Origin: CAYPJE01 sp964410945
Lineage (GTDB): Bacteria; Fidelibacterota; Marinisomatia; Marinisomatales; TCS56
Reading direction: 5' to 3'
Assembly: GCA_964410945.1 (NCBI GenBank)
Contig: CAYPJE010000029.1
Location: forward strand, 1-39,032
DNA length: 39,032 bases
In this document: piece after piece, positions 7,843 to 17,068 of the stretch
How the letters are laid out: the number at the start of each line of letters is the position of its first letter
Position numbering within the stretch: the stretch's first letter is position 1
Notes under the pieces: generated by a model
The model's input: only the letters and a program-made list of their open reading frames with translations
What the model was told of the DNA's origin: nothing
Databases searched by the model: none
Position numbers and translations under genes: made by a program

Positions 7843-9795
7843 ATGTCAAACCCAAATTATAGCCTTTCGGAGAGAGAACTGGAATATATCAGCCGCTATT
7901 TTGGCCGGGTACCAACGGAATCGGAGAAAAAGATAGTCGGGCAGTTATGGGACGAATACAGGCAGTATCATTACTATCGTGATATCATCAGACAGGCCGG
8001 ATCAGGCGTGGATGAGGTACCGGTCGTCGAAGTAACGACCGGTAAAATCAGTGGTGCCATTTCGGCACGGTTAAAATGTAATATTCCTAAATCTACCCTG
8101 ATCCCGGAAATTGGCAAGATTCTGGTGAACCTCCATTCGCTGAATTCCGTGCCCAAAGCGGTGAATATCTATATGAATGGGAAATCACCTTTGGCCAAAG
8201 CACCGGTGAAAGTGGCTCGACTATCAAAGGAATTGAAGCGTTCGTCTGAGATTAGTATCAAAACCCTTGGAATCCCCGGTGAATCCAATCGGTGCGATCT
8301 GTTCGGAGCAGGGTACGAGAATCCGGAAGCGGGTGATCAGGATAATTACCGGAAGGGAACACTTGGACTGGTCAATATTGATATAGTGGACAAACCCGAT
8401 GACAGCAACCTTGTATTAACTATTATGACAATGTTCAGCGAGCTTTCTGAAAAGCCATGGGTAATGGGATATGTGAGCAATAACGGATCAAACCTGATCA
8501 ATGATATTTCTTCCTATATCGATTCACTGGGACAGGGATTTGAGACCGACAAATCTTTAGTAGTAGATGGGTTATCAACCAATGAGAATGTCCAGGCCTT
8601 ATTTATTATCCATTTTCAGGCCGGATTTGAAAATGATTTGAAAAATATCCTTGAGAAGGGTGGTTTTGGATTGGAAATACTGGGAAATCTTACCGGTTCA
8701 CCGGGCATATCCGTTTCGGCCAGTGGCCAGATTCAGGCACAGGTTCCGGCTGAATTGTATTACCCTGATCCAAGCCTGATCGAGGCTATTCCCTACGATA
8801 TTCCCAGCGAGCATGATCTAAAACAGGTGGATCAGAGTACTTTAATCAATGGTAAATCAAAATTCAATCAGCAGACAATTGAATTGGTCAATCATTGCCA
8901 GATTGGAGGTCTGGACGAAAGTGGTAAAGTCAGCCGGGAGTCGATAATCATCGATGAAAAGGAGCATGTTCTTCTGCTAAGTCAGAATCGCAATCAGCGC
9001 TGGAGTGCTATCGACCCCTATCTCTCAGGCAGTATTCTGGTGGCTGAGGGTGTCAGAAGGTTGGCCTGTGTCGGTGGTAGGGTACAAAATATCACTGCCA
9101 ATCTTCCAATTGTGAAAAATCTGAATTCGGAATATTTAACAGTTTTTAACAGTGCTGCCCGGGGAATAGCCGGTGCCTGTCGAAACCTGGGTCTGTCGCT
9201 GGGAAATGTGAGCTTTCGCGATCCATTGAAAAAACCTGTCTTCGACCCGGTTGTCGGGATTGCTGGCCTTGGTAATACAGAAGTCGATTTTATCACCAGT
9301 TCTTTCCGGAATGAAGGTGATTTCATTACTATCCTGGGTAGCCTGCGCGGTGAACTGGGTGGATCGGAATACATGCAGTATTTTAACCAGTCAGTTGCTG
9401 GAAACCTGCCAACAATTGACTTCAGTATGGAACGGCGTATTCGGGAAGCCGTTGTACAGGGAATTGAGGAGGGGCTGATTAAATCAGCTACCAGCCTGGG
9501 CAAAGGCGGCCTGGCCGCTACCCTGGCACGTGGAATTGCCAGTGCCCCGGAAGGCCTGGGTGCCCGGATTCACTTATCACGTAAATTACTGCCTGAGGAG
9601 CTGCTGTTCGGTGAAACTCAAGGGATTGTCATTATATCTATTGATGAAAATGATCTGATGGAATTTGAACGGATTTGCATGAACATTGGTGTCCCGTCAA
9701 CTACCATCGGCCGGGTTACCGATAGCGGCCAGTTCACATTTAATGACCTGATCAAACTGCCCGTTGAGGAGCTTAAATCCATTTTACATGGATGA
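7843..9795 (+). CDS. divergent PurL-like (AIRS/FGAM synthase superfamily) protein, probably non-canonical
   Basis: Its 650 residues follow the domain order of small PurL (FGAM synthase of purine synthesis). The N-terminal segment YFGRVPTESEKKIVGQLWDE resembles the PurL start. The C-terminal 300 residues match the second AIRS repeat: AIDPYLSGSILVAEGVRRL, LGNVSF, PVVGIAGLG, and KSATSLGKGGLAATLARG. However, the expected EHCSYK-type catalytic motif reads EYRQYHYY, and the ATP-binding motif of the first AIRS repeat (ESHNHPS ... GAxTGVGGIxRD) is absent, with residues about 60-290 unrecognisable. It may therefore be a PurL paralogue without, or with altered, synthase activity. It is encoded 30 bases after recX, not in a purine operon, and its stop overlaps the next gene (ATGA). 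I do not assign a function. Confidence 0.75.
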   Translation: MSNPNYSLSERELEYISRYFGRVPTESEKKIVGQLWDEYRQYHYYRDIIRQAGSGVDEVPVVEVTTGKISGAISARLKCNIPKSTLIPEIGKILVNLHSLNSVPKAVNIYMNGKSPLAKAPVKVARLSKELKRSSEISIKTLGIPGESNRCDLFGAGYENPEAGDQDNYRKGTLGLVNIDIVDKPDDSNLVLTIMTMFSELSEKPWVMGYVSNNGSNLINDISSYIDSLGQGFETDKSLVVDGLSTNENVQALFIIHFQAGFENDLKNILEKGGFGLEILGNLTGSPGISVSASGQIQAQVPAELYYPDPSLIEAIPYDIPSEHDLKQVDQSTLINGKSKFNQQTIELVNHCQIGGLDESGKVSRESIIIDEKEHVLLLSQNRNQRWSAIDPYLSGSILVAEGVRRLACVGGRVQNITANLPIVKNLNSEYLTVFNSAARGIAGACRNLGLSLGNVSFRDPLKKPVFDPVVGIAGLGNTEVDFITSSFRNEGDFITILGSLRGELGGSEYMQYFNQSVAGNLPTIDFSMERRIREAVVQGIEEGLIKSATSLGKGGLAATLARGIASAPEGLGARIHLSRKLLPEELLFGETQGIVIISIDENDLMEFERICMNIGVPSTTIGRVTDSGQFTFNDLIKLPVEELKSILHG

Positions 9796-10454
9796 CCGCG
9801 GTGGCCCTGATAACTGAGATACTGACTCCAGCCAACAGGACAATAACGGTAAGAAATATATACTGTGTGGCCCGTAATTACCCTGATCATGCCCGAGAGC
9901 TGGACAATGAACTGCCTTCCGAACCGGTATTTTTCCAGAAATCATCGGCGGCCCTGTCAAATTCTGATTCAGTACAGCTGCCGCCCGATGGTGAAATCCA
10001 CAATGAGCTCGAAATTGTAATCTTGGTTGACCGCGATGGTTTCCGGATAGAAGTGGAAAATGCCTGGCAGCATATCGGTGGAATTACACTGGGAGTGGAT
10101 TTTACCGATCGCAGTATGCAAAATATTCTCAAGGCCAAACGGCTGCCCTGGTTCGCTGCCAAAACATTTTCCAATTCAGCCTATTTCTGTGATTTCCGGC
10201 CAGTGGACCGTGTGAAGTGGCAGCAGGATTTCTGGCTGCAGCGCAATGGTCGCGAAGTGCAGCGGGGAAGCAGCACAGAAATGCATTTTGAAATTTCCCA
10301 GCTGGTCAATAATCTTTCAAAACGGGTGTCTTTGATGGCTGGTGATCTATTGTTCACCGGTACTCCGGCGGGAGTAGGACCGGTTGAGGATGGCGATATT
10401 CTGACATTCGGATTGGGTGATGAAGTATTTAGAACGTTAACAATAAAACGGTAA
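9792..10454 (+). CDS. fumarylacetoacetate hydrolase (FAH) family protein
   Basis: Cytosolic FAH-fold enzyme of 220 residues, the short single-domain type (YcgM/FAHD1-like) that cleaves acylpyruvates or decarboxylates oxaloacetate. Visible features are RNIYCVARNYPDHARE near the start, metal ligands in HNELEIV (Glu72 and Glu74) and an Asp in GVDFTDRSMQ, an active-site lysine region KTFSNSA, and the signature FTGTPAGVGPVEDGD near the C-terminus. The substrate cannot be read from sequence. The start ATG overlaps the PurL-like stop, and peptidase E follows immediately, so the three genes look cotranscribed. Confidence 0.9.
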   Translation: MTAVALITEILTPANRTITVRNIYCVARNYPDHARELDNELPSEPVFFQKSSAALSNSDSVQLPPDGEIHNELEIVILVDRDGFRIEVENAWQHIGGITLGVDFTDRSMQNILKAKRLPWFAAKTFSNSAYFCDFRPVDRVKWQQDFWLQRNGREVQRGSSTEMHFEISQLVNNLSKRVSLMAGDLLFTGTPAGVGPVEDGDILTFGLGDEVFRTLTIKR

Positions 10455-10457
10455 GTG

Positions 10458-11180
10458 ATGAACATGGATAAACAATTACTGCTGCTCAGCAATTCCACCA
10501 ATGCTGGAGAGAAGTTTCTGGCTTATCCCGAACCGGAAATCAAAGACTTCCTGGGGGGAAAACGAATGACACTGGCCTTTTTCCCCTTCGCCATTGTAAC
10601 CAGATCCTTTGATTACTACGCTCAAATAGTCAGTGAAAGATTTGAGAATTTCGGTCATCGGATCCGGGCCCTGCATCTGGAATCCGATCCTGCCGCAGCC
10701 GTGGCCGATTGTGATGGTGTTGTGGTCGGTGGCGGTAATACATTCCAATTGTTAAATGAGGTCTATGCCCGTGGTTTAATGGACATAACCAGATCGCTGG
10801 TTGAGGCCGGTAAACCATATATTGGCTGGAGTGCCGGATCTAATTTGTCTTGTCCGACCATTAAAACCACCAATGACATGCCGATTGTCGAACCACCTTC
10901 GTTCCAGGCCTTGAATCTGATTCCTTTCCAGATTAATCCCCATTATCTGGATGCTAAACCGGAAGGTCATGGCGGTGAATCCCGTGAGGACCGGATCAAC
11001 GAGTTTATCAGAGTAAACCAGGATACAACAGTAGTTGGGCTCAGAGAAGGTACCCTGTTGAGGATCGAGGGCGATAATGTGCAATTGATCGGGAAAAAAA
11101 CAATGCGAAGATTCCGCTTTTCCCGTGAGACACAGGAACTGGAATCCGGTTTATATCAAATGGACGAACTCAGTAGCTGA
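10458..11180 (+). CDS. pepE: peptidase E (family S51, Asp-X dipeptidase)
   Basis: Cytosolic serine peptidase of the class-I glutamine-amidotransferase fold that hydrolyses dipeptides with N-terminal aspartate. The 240 residues contain VVVGGGNTFQLL, the nucleophile elbow GWSAGSNL (Ser125 from this start), and INPHYLD with the probable catalytic His. Start choice is uncertain: GTG 10455, ATG 10458 and ATG 10464 are consecutive in-frame candidates with no strong ribosome-binding site. It lies right after the FAH-family gene and ends 2 bases from the convergent inositol-monophosphatase-family gene. Confidence 0.92.
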   Translation: MNMDKQLLLLSNSTNAGEKFLAYPEPEIKDFLGGKRMTLAFFPFAIVTRSFDYYAQIVSERFENFGHRIRALHLESDPAAAVADCDGVVVGGGNTFQLLNEVYARGLMDITRSLVEAGKPYIGWSAGSNLSCPTIKTTNDMPIVEPPSFQALNLIPFQINPHYLDAKPEGHGGESREDRINEFIRVNQDTTVVGLREGTLLRIEGDNVQLIGKKTMRRFRFSRETQELESGLYQMDELSS

Positions 11181-11182
11181 TA

Positions 11183-12001
11183 TCAATCTACCAAGCCACC
11201 GATGTTCGGCTCAAGCGCATCAATTAAAAGATTGTGCAGGAGTCCATTAGTGGCCAGCATATTGTTTTTAAAGATGGAGTATTGATCACCGTTCATGTCA
11301 GTTATTCTTCCTCCGGCTTCGGTCAGAACCAATAATCCGGCGGCCGTATCCCAGGGATGAAGATCGAATTCCCAGAAACCGTCCACTTTTCCGCAGGCAA
11401 CATGGCATAAATCCACCGCGGCAGCACCCAGGCGACGAACTCCCTGGGTGATATCGGTAAGTTTCCGGAATAGTTTCATATTAGCGGCCCAGCGCTGACC
11501 ATGCTCATATCCGAAACCGGTAACCAGCAACGATCTGGATAAATTATCTACTTTAGATACTTCGATTGGCTCTCCGTTGCAGGTTGCACCCTGATTAATC
11601 ACAGCGTAGTATTCGTTATTGGCCGGTAATTCGATTACTACTCCTATCACTGGATTCGTCTGGTGGTAGACCGCAATGGAAACAGCATAGGAAGGATATC
11701 CATGTACGAAATTGGTTGTTCCATCCAGAGGATCGATGATCCATAGATAATCGGAATTATTGCAGGTCTGTCCGCTTTCCTCAGCCAGAATCCGGTGGTC
11801 GGGAAAACTGGACCTGATTACATTTTTGATTGTTTCCTCGGATTTACGGTCGGTCGCAGTTACCAGGTCCGTCGCACCCTTGAAATCAACTGTTTTAGGC
11901 TGTCCGGCTGCCTGAATGATAATTGCTGCCGCTTTCCTGGCAGCTGTCAGGGCAACCTGTTGCAGATGTTCAACCTCAATCAGCTGATCATTTTTCTCCA
12001 T
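11183..12001 (-). CDS. suhB: inositol monophosphatase family protein
   Basis: Metal-dependent phosphatase of the SuhB/IMPase family, 272 residues. Metal-binding motifs are visible: ILAEESG (Glu74, Glu75), IDPLDGTTNFVHG (Asp90, Asp93), and late in the protein WDTAAGLLVLTEAGG, which carries the last metal aspartate. Family substrates include inositol phosphates, PAP and fructose 1,6-bisphosphate; the exact one cannot be decided here, so the symbol is tentative. It lies downstream of the AgcS symporter on the same strand and overlaps its stop by 14 bases, suggesting cotranscription. Confidence 0.88.
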   Translation of the reverse strand: MEKNDQLIEVEHLQQVALTAARKAAAIIIQAAGQPKTVDFKGATDLVTATDRKSEETIKNVIRSSFPDHRILAEESGQTCNNSDYLWIIDPLDGTTNFVHGYPSYAVSIAVYHQTNPVIGVVIELPANNEYYAVINQGATCNGEPIEVSKVDNLSRSLLVTGFGYEHGQRWAANMKLFRKLTDITQGVRRLGAAAVDLCHVACGKVDGFWEFDLHPWDTAAGLLVLTEAGGRITDMNGDQYSIFKNNMLATNGLLHNLLIDALEPNIGGLVD

Positions 12002-13598
12002 GGGTTTTCCGAATATAAGGCTGATGATCCTGTGCGAAATAATTCTTGGTCATTTTCCGAAGGGCACCGGTCAGCAGAATAATGCTGATCAGATTGGGAA
12101 AAGTCATGAATCCAAGTGCGGCATCACCAAAGGCCCAGGCCGTTTCAAGGGGTACGATTGCTCCCATGAAAATGAAGAATACAAATATCCAGCGGTAGGG
12201 CAGGATTGCTTTTTCACCGAACAGGTATTCGGAGGCACGGTCGCCGTAAAATGACCAGGAAATGGCTGTCGAAATAGCAAACAGCAGAACCGACAGGGTA
12301 ACGATCTTATCGCCGCCCGGCATCAACCAGCTGAGCCCTTCCTTGAATGCCATCGATGTCAGCAGGCTGCCATTCAGCAGTTCGGTGGTAAAAGTCGGAT
12401 CGATACGGTTCACATAGAAAGCGGTGTGTTGCCAGGTCCCGGTTGACAGGATAACCAGACCGGTAAGTGTGCAAATCATGATCGTATCGATAAACGGCCC
12501 CAGCATGGCCACCGATCCTTCGCGGATAGGATATTTGGTTTTAGCCGTCGAGTGGGCGATTGCAGCGCTGCCCTGACCGGCCTCATTGGAATACAGGCCC
12601 CGTTTAATCCCCCAGAGGAGGGTATTCATGAAAACCAGGAAAGTACCACCGGTGACACCGGCGATTTCAGCTGGTGGATTGAAAGCCATGCGGAAGATCA
12701 GTGAAAAACTTTCACCGATATTATTGAAATGTGCCAGGATGATCAACATGGTAGCGGAGACATAGATCAGCGCCATGACCGGCGCCAGGATTCCGGTTAC
12801 ATTGCCGATCCGCTTGATTCCCCCAATGATCACCAGGGCGACAATAAATGCCATAGCCAGACCGTTAATCACCTGTTGAATTGAGAGCTCAAAGCCACCG
12901 GCCAGCTGATGTTTCAAGGTCAGGAAATGCTCGCTGCCGACAATTTGTACTACTTCGGAATATACCTGATCGGATACGGTAAATGATTGAACCGCATTTC
13001 CGGTTGCGAATGAACATATTATCGCGAAGGCCGCGAAGGCAACCGCCAGCCAGCGCCATTTTCGTCCCAGACCATGTTCGATGGTATACATGGGACCACC
13101 GGCAGTCTGTCCGTTGGGACGGATCTCACGGTATTTAAGCGAGAGTGAGCATTCGGCGTATTTCAGTGTTGTACCGAAGAAAGCCGTCACCCACATCCAG
13201 AAGATCGCTCCCGGCCCGCCATAATAGAGTGCTGTGGCAACACCGGCGATATTTCCAATTCCAACGGTAGCTGAAAGGGCCGTGGTCAGGGCCCGGAAGT
13301 GATTCAGATCGCCTTCATCCTCCGGGTTATCATAGATACCCATGGTAACTTTGACACCGTGCCAGAAATGCTTTATCTGTGGAAAACCCAGGCGGACAGT
13401 AGTATAAATACCGGTCCCTACCAGAACGATGATCATCAGTGGGATGGCTCCCAATGGCAGGTCGGATGAGGGAAGATTTTTTACAAAGTCAAAATTACCC
13501 GGGAAGGACCAAACTGCTTCATAGGGTTTAATCCCAAATACTAGAAGAATCAGAAAAATAATTCCAAAGGCTATTATACCGGCTTTGGTACGACTCAT
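11988..13598 (-). CDS. AgcS family sodium:alanine (amino-acid) symporter
   Basis: Inner-membrane carrier of the alanine/glycine:cation symporter family, 536 residues, with many hydrophobic segments. Family signatures include ALSATVGIGNIAGVATALYYGGPGAIFWMW, FFGTTLKYAE, GGPMYTIEHGLGRKW and NEAGQGSAAIAHS. It probably imports alanine, glycine or a related amino acid with sodium. I chose the ATG at 13598 (MSRTKAGIIAF) because AGAGGG stands just upstream; a start at 13661 would add 21 residues without a clear ribosome site. An extra loop of about 80 residues around FTVSDQVYSEVVQIVG is longer than in many members. It is divergent from comEC, with about 130 bp between them. Confidence 0.93.
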   Translation of the reverse strand: MSRTKAGIIAFGIIFLILLVFGIKPYEAVWSFPGNFDFVKNLPSSDLPLGAIPLMIIVLVGTGIYTTVRLGFPQIKHFWHGVKVTMGIYDNPEDEGDLNHFRALTTALSATVGIGNIAGVATALYYGGPGAIFWMWVTAFFGTTLKYAECSLSLKYREIRPNGQTAGGPMYTIEHGLGRKWRWLAVAFAAFAIICSFATGNAVQSFTVSDQVYSEVVQIVGSEHFLTLKHQLAGGFELSIQQVINGLAMAFIVALVIIGGIKRIGNVTGILAPVMALIYVSATMLIILAHFNNIGESFSLIFRMAFNPPAEIAGVTGGTFLVFMNTLLWGIKRGLYSNEAGQGSAAIAHSTAKTKYPIREGSVAMLGPFIDTIMICTLTGLVILSTGTWQHTAFYVNRIDPTFTTELLNGSLLTSMAFKEGLSWLMPGGDKIVTLSVLLFAISTAISWSFYGDRASEYLFGEKAILPYRWIFVFFIFMGAIVPLETAWAFGDAALGFMTFPNLISIILLTGALRKMTKNYFAQDHQPYIRKTHGEK

Positions 13599-13728
13599 GA
13601 ATAATCCCTCTCTGGTAGTTTTGAATTGGGGCAAATTAGTTTCCGCAACCAATTGACGCAAACTGGAAAGTTGACTGAATTAAGTAGTTTTTACTTGAAA
13701 CTTGGGACTAATCTGATAAATTCCATTC

Positions 13729-16101
13729 ATGGGTTTAATCAGTATTTATGCTTTATATAAACGGCGGCCTTTATTCTGGCTGGTGCTGGCCTTGATTACG
13801 GGGATTTTGATTGGTCACCTGCCGATTCCATATTTTTTACCGGCGACCGGAATTCTCATCAGTTTCTGTCTACTAATATTTTTCAAGGATGACCACATTG
13901 TATTGCCGGGATGGTTATTTCTGATAATGTGCTTTGGATGTTATCAGCAGATAAAACTGACTGCCGCAATCGACCGGCAGGCCGGGATAACATCGTCTTT
14001 GCACGAATCTTCAGTGAAATTCAAAGGAGTGGTCGCTGATATCAGTGTAACCCCTGATTTCACAAAATATGAAATGGTAAATATTTATCTGAACAATGAC
14101 AGTATAAAAAATCGATTTGATATCAAATATCATCTTTATCTGGATAATAGTATAATAGCCGCAGCGACCGGTGATACAGTGAGTGGGCAGGGTGTTTTCT
14201 ATGAAATCGGTGAGAGAAGGAATCCCGGAGAATTTGACTTTCGAAGCTTTTTCCATCGCAAGGGAATATATGGCCGTGTATTTACAGATCGGGAATACCA
14301 AATCTCTGCCAGCATTAGCACTAACTGGACCATTGACAAATCAATAGAGTCCATCCGGGAACAGATAAAAATGACGATTCAAAATTCAGTCCTGGGTCCG
14401 CCGGCGGGACTACTGATCGCTTTGATTCTGGGGGACAAGAGTGCTGTCGATCCGGAAGTTAAATCTGATTTCATTGAGACTGGAGTTGTGCATGTCCTGG
14501 CTGTATCCGGATTGCATGTCGGTTATGTAGTAATGATACTGATGGCATTGGTGCGAATGTTCCGGGTTCCCTGGGGCTGGGATAAACTCGCGGTAATCAT
14601 GGGTTTAGTATTCTTTGTGGCATTGACGGGATTCAAGCCCAGTGTGGTTAGAGCAGCTATAATGGCGGGGATTTATATCCTGGCGCCAGTGTTCAATCGC
14701 CCATCGGATATCTGGAATATAGTATCACTGGCAGCCTTTGTGATTCTCCTGATCGATCCTGGCTATCTGGGTGACCTTGGTTTTCAGATGAGTTTCCTGG
14801 CGGTTATTTCTATTGTCTATTTCTATAATTTATTAGAATCCATTCTGCCGGAAAAACTGAAAGTAGCCAATCAGAAGAATCAAATAATTAAAATATTCTG
14901 GGGCTTATTCCTGGTCTCTTTTTCAGCACAAATCGGGACGTTGCCATTAACGGTTTATCATTTTGGCCGGATTCCAATCATTGCCTTAGTGGCCAATATT
15001 TTTGTAATCCCATTGATTGGAATTATCGTAGCACTTGGTTTTGCATTAATACTGTTATGCTGGATTCCATTTCTGGCAACTGCACTGGGAAATACAATCT
15101 GGCTGATGGGATCACTGATTATTTTACTGACCGAAAACCTGGCTGAAATACCTTATGCGACTGTATCGGTGTCGGCACCAGGGCTGTATGAATTAGTAGT
15201 TTACGTTCTTCTTATTACCGCAGGACTGCTCATTTTTCAGAGACGATTTCGCACTAAAGCAATAATTGTCGGACTGATTTTGATAAACCTGGTCATTTGG
15301 AAAACCATTTTCCGTCACGATTATCTGGACGTGGTATTCCTTGATGTAGGTCAAGGCGACGCAATTATCATCAAAGTGGATAGGCAGGCTATATTGATTG
15401 ATGCTGGGGAACGCTTCCGAAAGCGCGATATGGGCGACCGGGTAGTAGTGCCGGTTGCGAGATATTTGGGGATTAATCATTTTGACCTGGTTGTCATGAC
15501 CCATCCCCATAATGATCATATCGGAGGAATTCTGTCAGTGCTGAAGGGAATTCCCACAGCTCAGATCTGGGATAGTAAAAACGATTATGAATCAGGGATA
15601 TATGCAGCGATCCATGATGAACTTGGCAATCGTGGCATTAACGCTGATTATCCTCAACGGGGCGAAATAAAACAGGTGAACCAGGTTACGGTCCTGCAGG
15701 TACTGGCACCTGATACCTGTCAAATACCAGAATATTCCAATGTGAATAATTCATCGATTGTAATCCGATTAATGCATGGGCGGAACAGTTTCCTGTTTAC
15801 CGGAGATCTTGAACACGAGGGAGAGGAATTGCTGTATCCCTACGGTGATTATCTGAATGCACAGGTTCTCAAGGTAGCGCACCATGGATCGATTACCAGT
15901 ACAACATCAAGATTACTGAATGCTGTTAATCCCCATTGGGCTGTAATTTCAGTGGGTCATAAAAATAAATTCAGGCATCCGTCACCGAAAATTATAAACC
16001 GATTACAGAAGCAGGTGGAAATTGTGAAACGTACTGATATTGATCGTGCAATCTGGCTGCGATCCGATGGTTACTCTATCAGGGCAGTCAAATGGCAATA
16101 A
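13729..16101 (+). CDS. comEC: ComEC/Rec2 family DNA-uptake channel protein
   Basis: Inner-membrane protein of natural transformation that passes single-stranded DNA into the cytoplasm. The 790 residues have all three expected parts: an N-terminal membrane and soluble region (DUF4131-like, 1-200), the multi-helix competence domain (about 220-500, with LIALILGDKSAVDP and VLAVSGLHVGYVVM), and a C-terminal metallo-beta-lactamase domain starting VVFLDVGQGDAIII, with HPHNDHIGG (His592, His594, Asp596, His597) and later FTGDLE and KVAHHGS. The MBL motif appears intact. The stop overlaps the next gene by 10 bases. No other competence genes are in the window. Confidence 0.95.
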   Translation: MGLISIYALYKRRPLFWLVLALITGILIGHLPIPYFLPATGILISFCLLIFFKDDHIVLPGWLFLIMCFGCYQQIKLTAAIDRQAGITSSLHESSVKFKGVVADISVTPDFTKYEMVNIYLNNDSIKNRFDIKYHLYLDNSIIAAATGDTVSGQGVFYEIGERRNPGEFDFRSFFHRKGIYGRVFTDREYQISASISTNWTIDKSIESIREQIKMTIQNSVLGPPAGLLIALILGDKSAVDPEVKSDFIETGVVHVLAVSGLHVGYVVMILMALVRMFRVPWGWDKLAVIMGLVFFVALTGFKPSVVRAAIMAGIYILAPVFNRPSDIWNIVSLAAFVILLIDPGYLGDLGFQMSFLAVISIVYFYNLLESILPEKLKVANQKNQIIKIFWGLFLVSFSAQIGTLPLTVYHFGRIPIIALVANIFVIPLIGIIVALGFALILLCWIPFLATALGNTIWLMGSLIILLTENLAEIPYATVSVSAPGLYELVVYVLLITAGLLIFQRRFRTKAIIVGLILINLVIWKTIFRHDYLDVVFLDVGQGDAIIIKVDRQAILIDAGERFRKRDMGDRVVVPVARYLGINHFDLVVMTHPHNDHIGGILSVLKGIPTAQIWDSKNDYESGIYAAIHDELGNRGINADYPQRGEIKQVNQVTVLQVLAPDTCQIPEYSNVNNSSIVIRLMHGRNSFLFTGDLEHEGEELLYPYGDYLNAQVLKVAHHGSITSTTSRLLNAVNPHWAVISVGHKNKFRHPSPKIINRLQKQVEIVKRTDIDRAIWLRSDGYSIRAVKWQ

Positions 16102-17024
16102 TCGCTGGTGTTGACGAAGCAGGAAGGGGACCACTGGCTGGTCCGGTTTGTGCGGCTGCTGTAATTTTACCGGCTGGTCATCAGATTGGAGGGCTGGCCG
16201 ATTCCAAGAAACTGACGCCGCGCAAACGTGACCTGCTGTACACTGAAATCATGGATCAGGCCCATGCTGTCGGGATTGGCTGGGCGGACCATGAGGAGAT
16301 TGACCGGATCAATATTCTCCAGGCTACTTATATGGCGATGCAACGAGCTCTGGGGAGTTTGAAAATAAGACCGGAGAAAGCCCTGATTGACGGATATGGA
16401 TTGCCAACTCAGATCATTTCCAATGAAGGGATTATCGGAGGGGACCGGAAAGTGGATTGTATAAAAGCTGCCTCTATAATTGCCAAGGTAAGCCGTGATC
16501 GTCACATGGGCTTAATGGATAATATCTTCCCGGAGTACGGCTTTACCAAACATAAAGGTTATGGAACCAAACAGCATCTGGAAGTATTGGATAGGTTAAA
16601 AGCGACGCCGATTCACCGGCGGTCATTTAGTCCGGTAGCGGGACAGTTACCTACAATAAAATGGTTGCGCAACAACCAACGGATCGGCTGGTGGGGTGAA
16701 CGCTTGGCGGCGTTGAAGCTGGTTGAACCAGGTGTCATGGAAATATCAACCAATATTAAATGCGGATCGCACGGTGAATTGGATTTGATAATTGAAGACC
16801 AGACCAATCTTGTATTTGTGGAAGTTAAGACAATAACCAAAGAACAATTGGGGACACCCGAGCAGAAGATCGATCGGCAGAAAATGGAAAAGTTGCAGAA
16901 TGCCATTGACTACTATATCCAGAATAATGACATTGAAAAAGACATCCGTCTCGATGCGATGACTGTAGTTCTTGGCCGGGGCAGACCGATAATCAGGCAT
17001 TATCGGGGAATTTCATTAAGTTGA
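16092..17024 (+). CDS. rnhB: fusion of ribonuclease HII and a YraN (UPF0102) nuclease-like domain
   Basis: Residues 1-190 are RNase HII, which removes ribonucleotides from DNA and degrades RNA in RNA-DNA hybrids. The catalytic set is Asp8, Glu9, Asp100 and Asp118, each offset by eight from the E. coli residues, and the conserved HKGYGTKQHLEVL is present. Residues about 195-310 are a YraN domain: GWWGERLAALKL, GELDLI (Glu229, Asp231) and VFVEVKT (Glu244, Lys246), a PD-(D/E)XK-like nuclease signature of unknown role. In most bacteria rnhB and yraN are separate adjacent genes. Here one frame runs through both with no stop and a linker of only 10-15 residues. It overlaps comEC by 10 bases. Confidence 0.94.
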   Translation: MAIIAGVDEAGRGPLAGPVCAAAVILPAGHQIGGLADSKKLTPRKRDLLYTEIMDQAHAVGIGWADHEEIDRINILQATYMAMQRALGSLKIRPEKALIDGYGLPTQIISNEGIIGGDRKVDCIKAASIIAKVSRDRHMGLMDNIFPEYGFTKHKGYGTKQHLEVLDRLKATPIHRRSFSPVAGQLPTIKWLRNNQRIGWWGERLAALKLVEPGVMEISTNIKCGSHGELDLIIEDQTNLVFVEVKTITKEQLGTPEQKIDRQKMEKLQNAIDYYIQNNDIEKDIRLDAMTVVLGRGRPIIRHYRGISLS

Positions 17025-17068
17025 AAATTAAATATTCAGATTAATTACGCGGGGGTAAATTCGCTGCC

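Noticed and set aside
9018..9503. 161-codon minus-strand open frame
   Set aside because: It is a shadow of the PurL-like gene, whose plus-strand frame shows clear family motifs.
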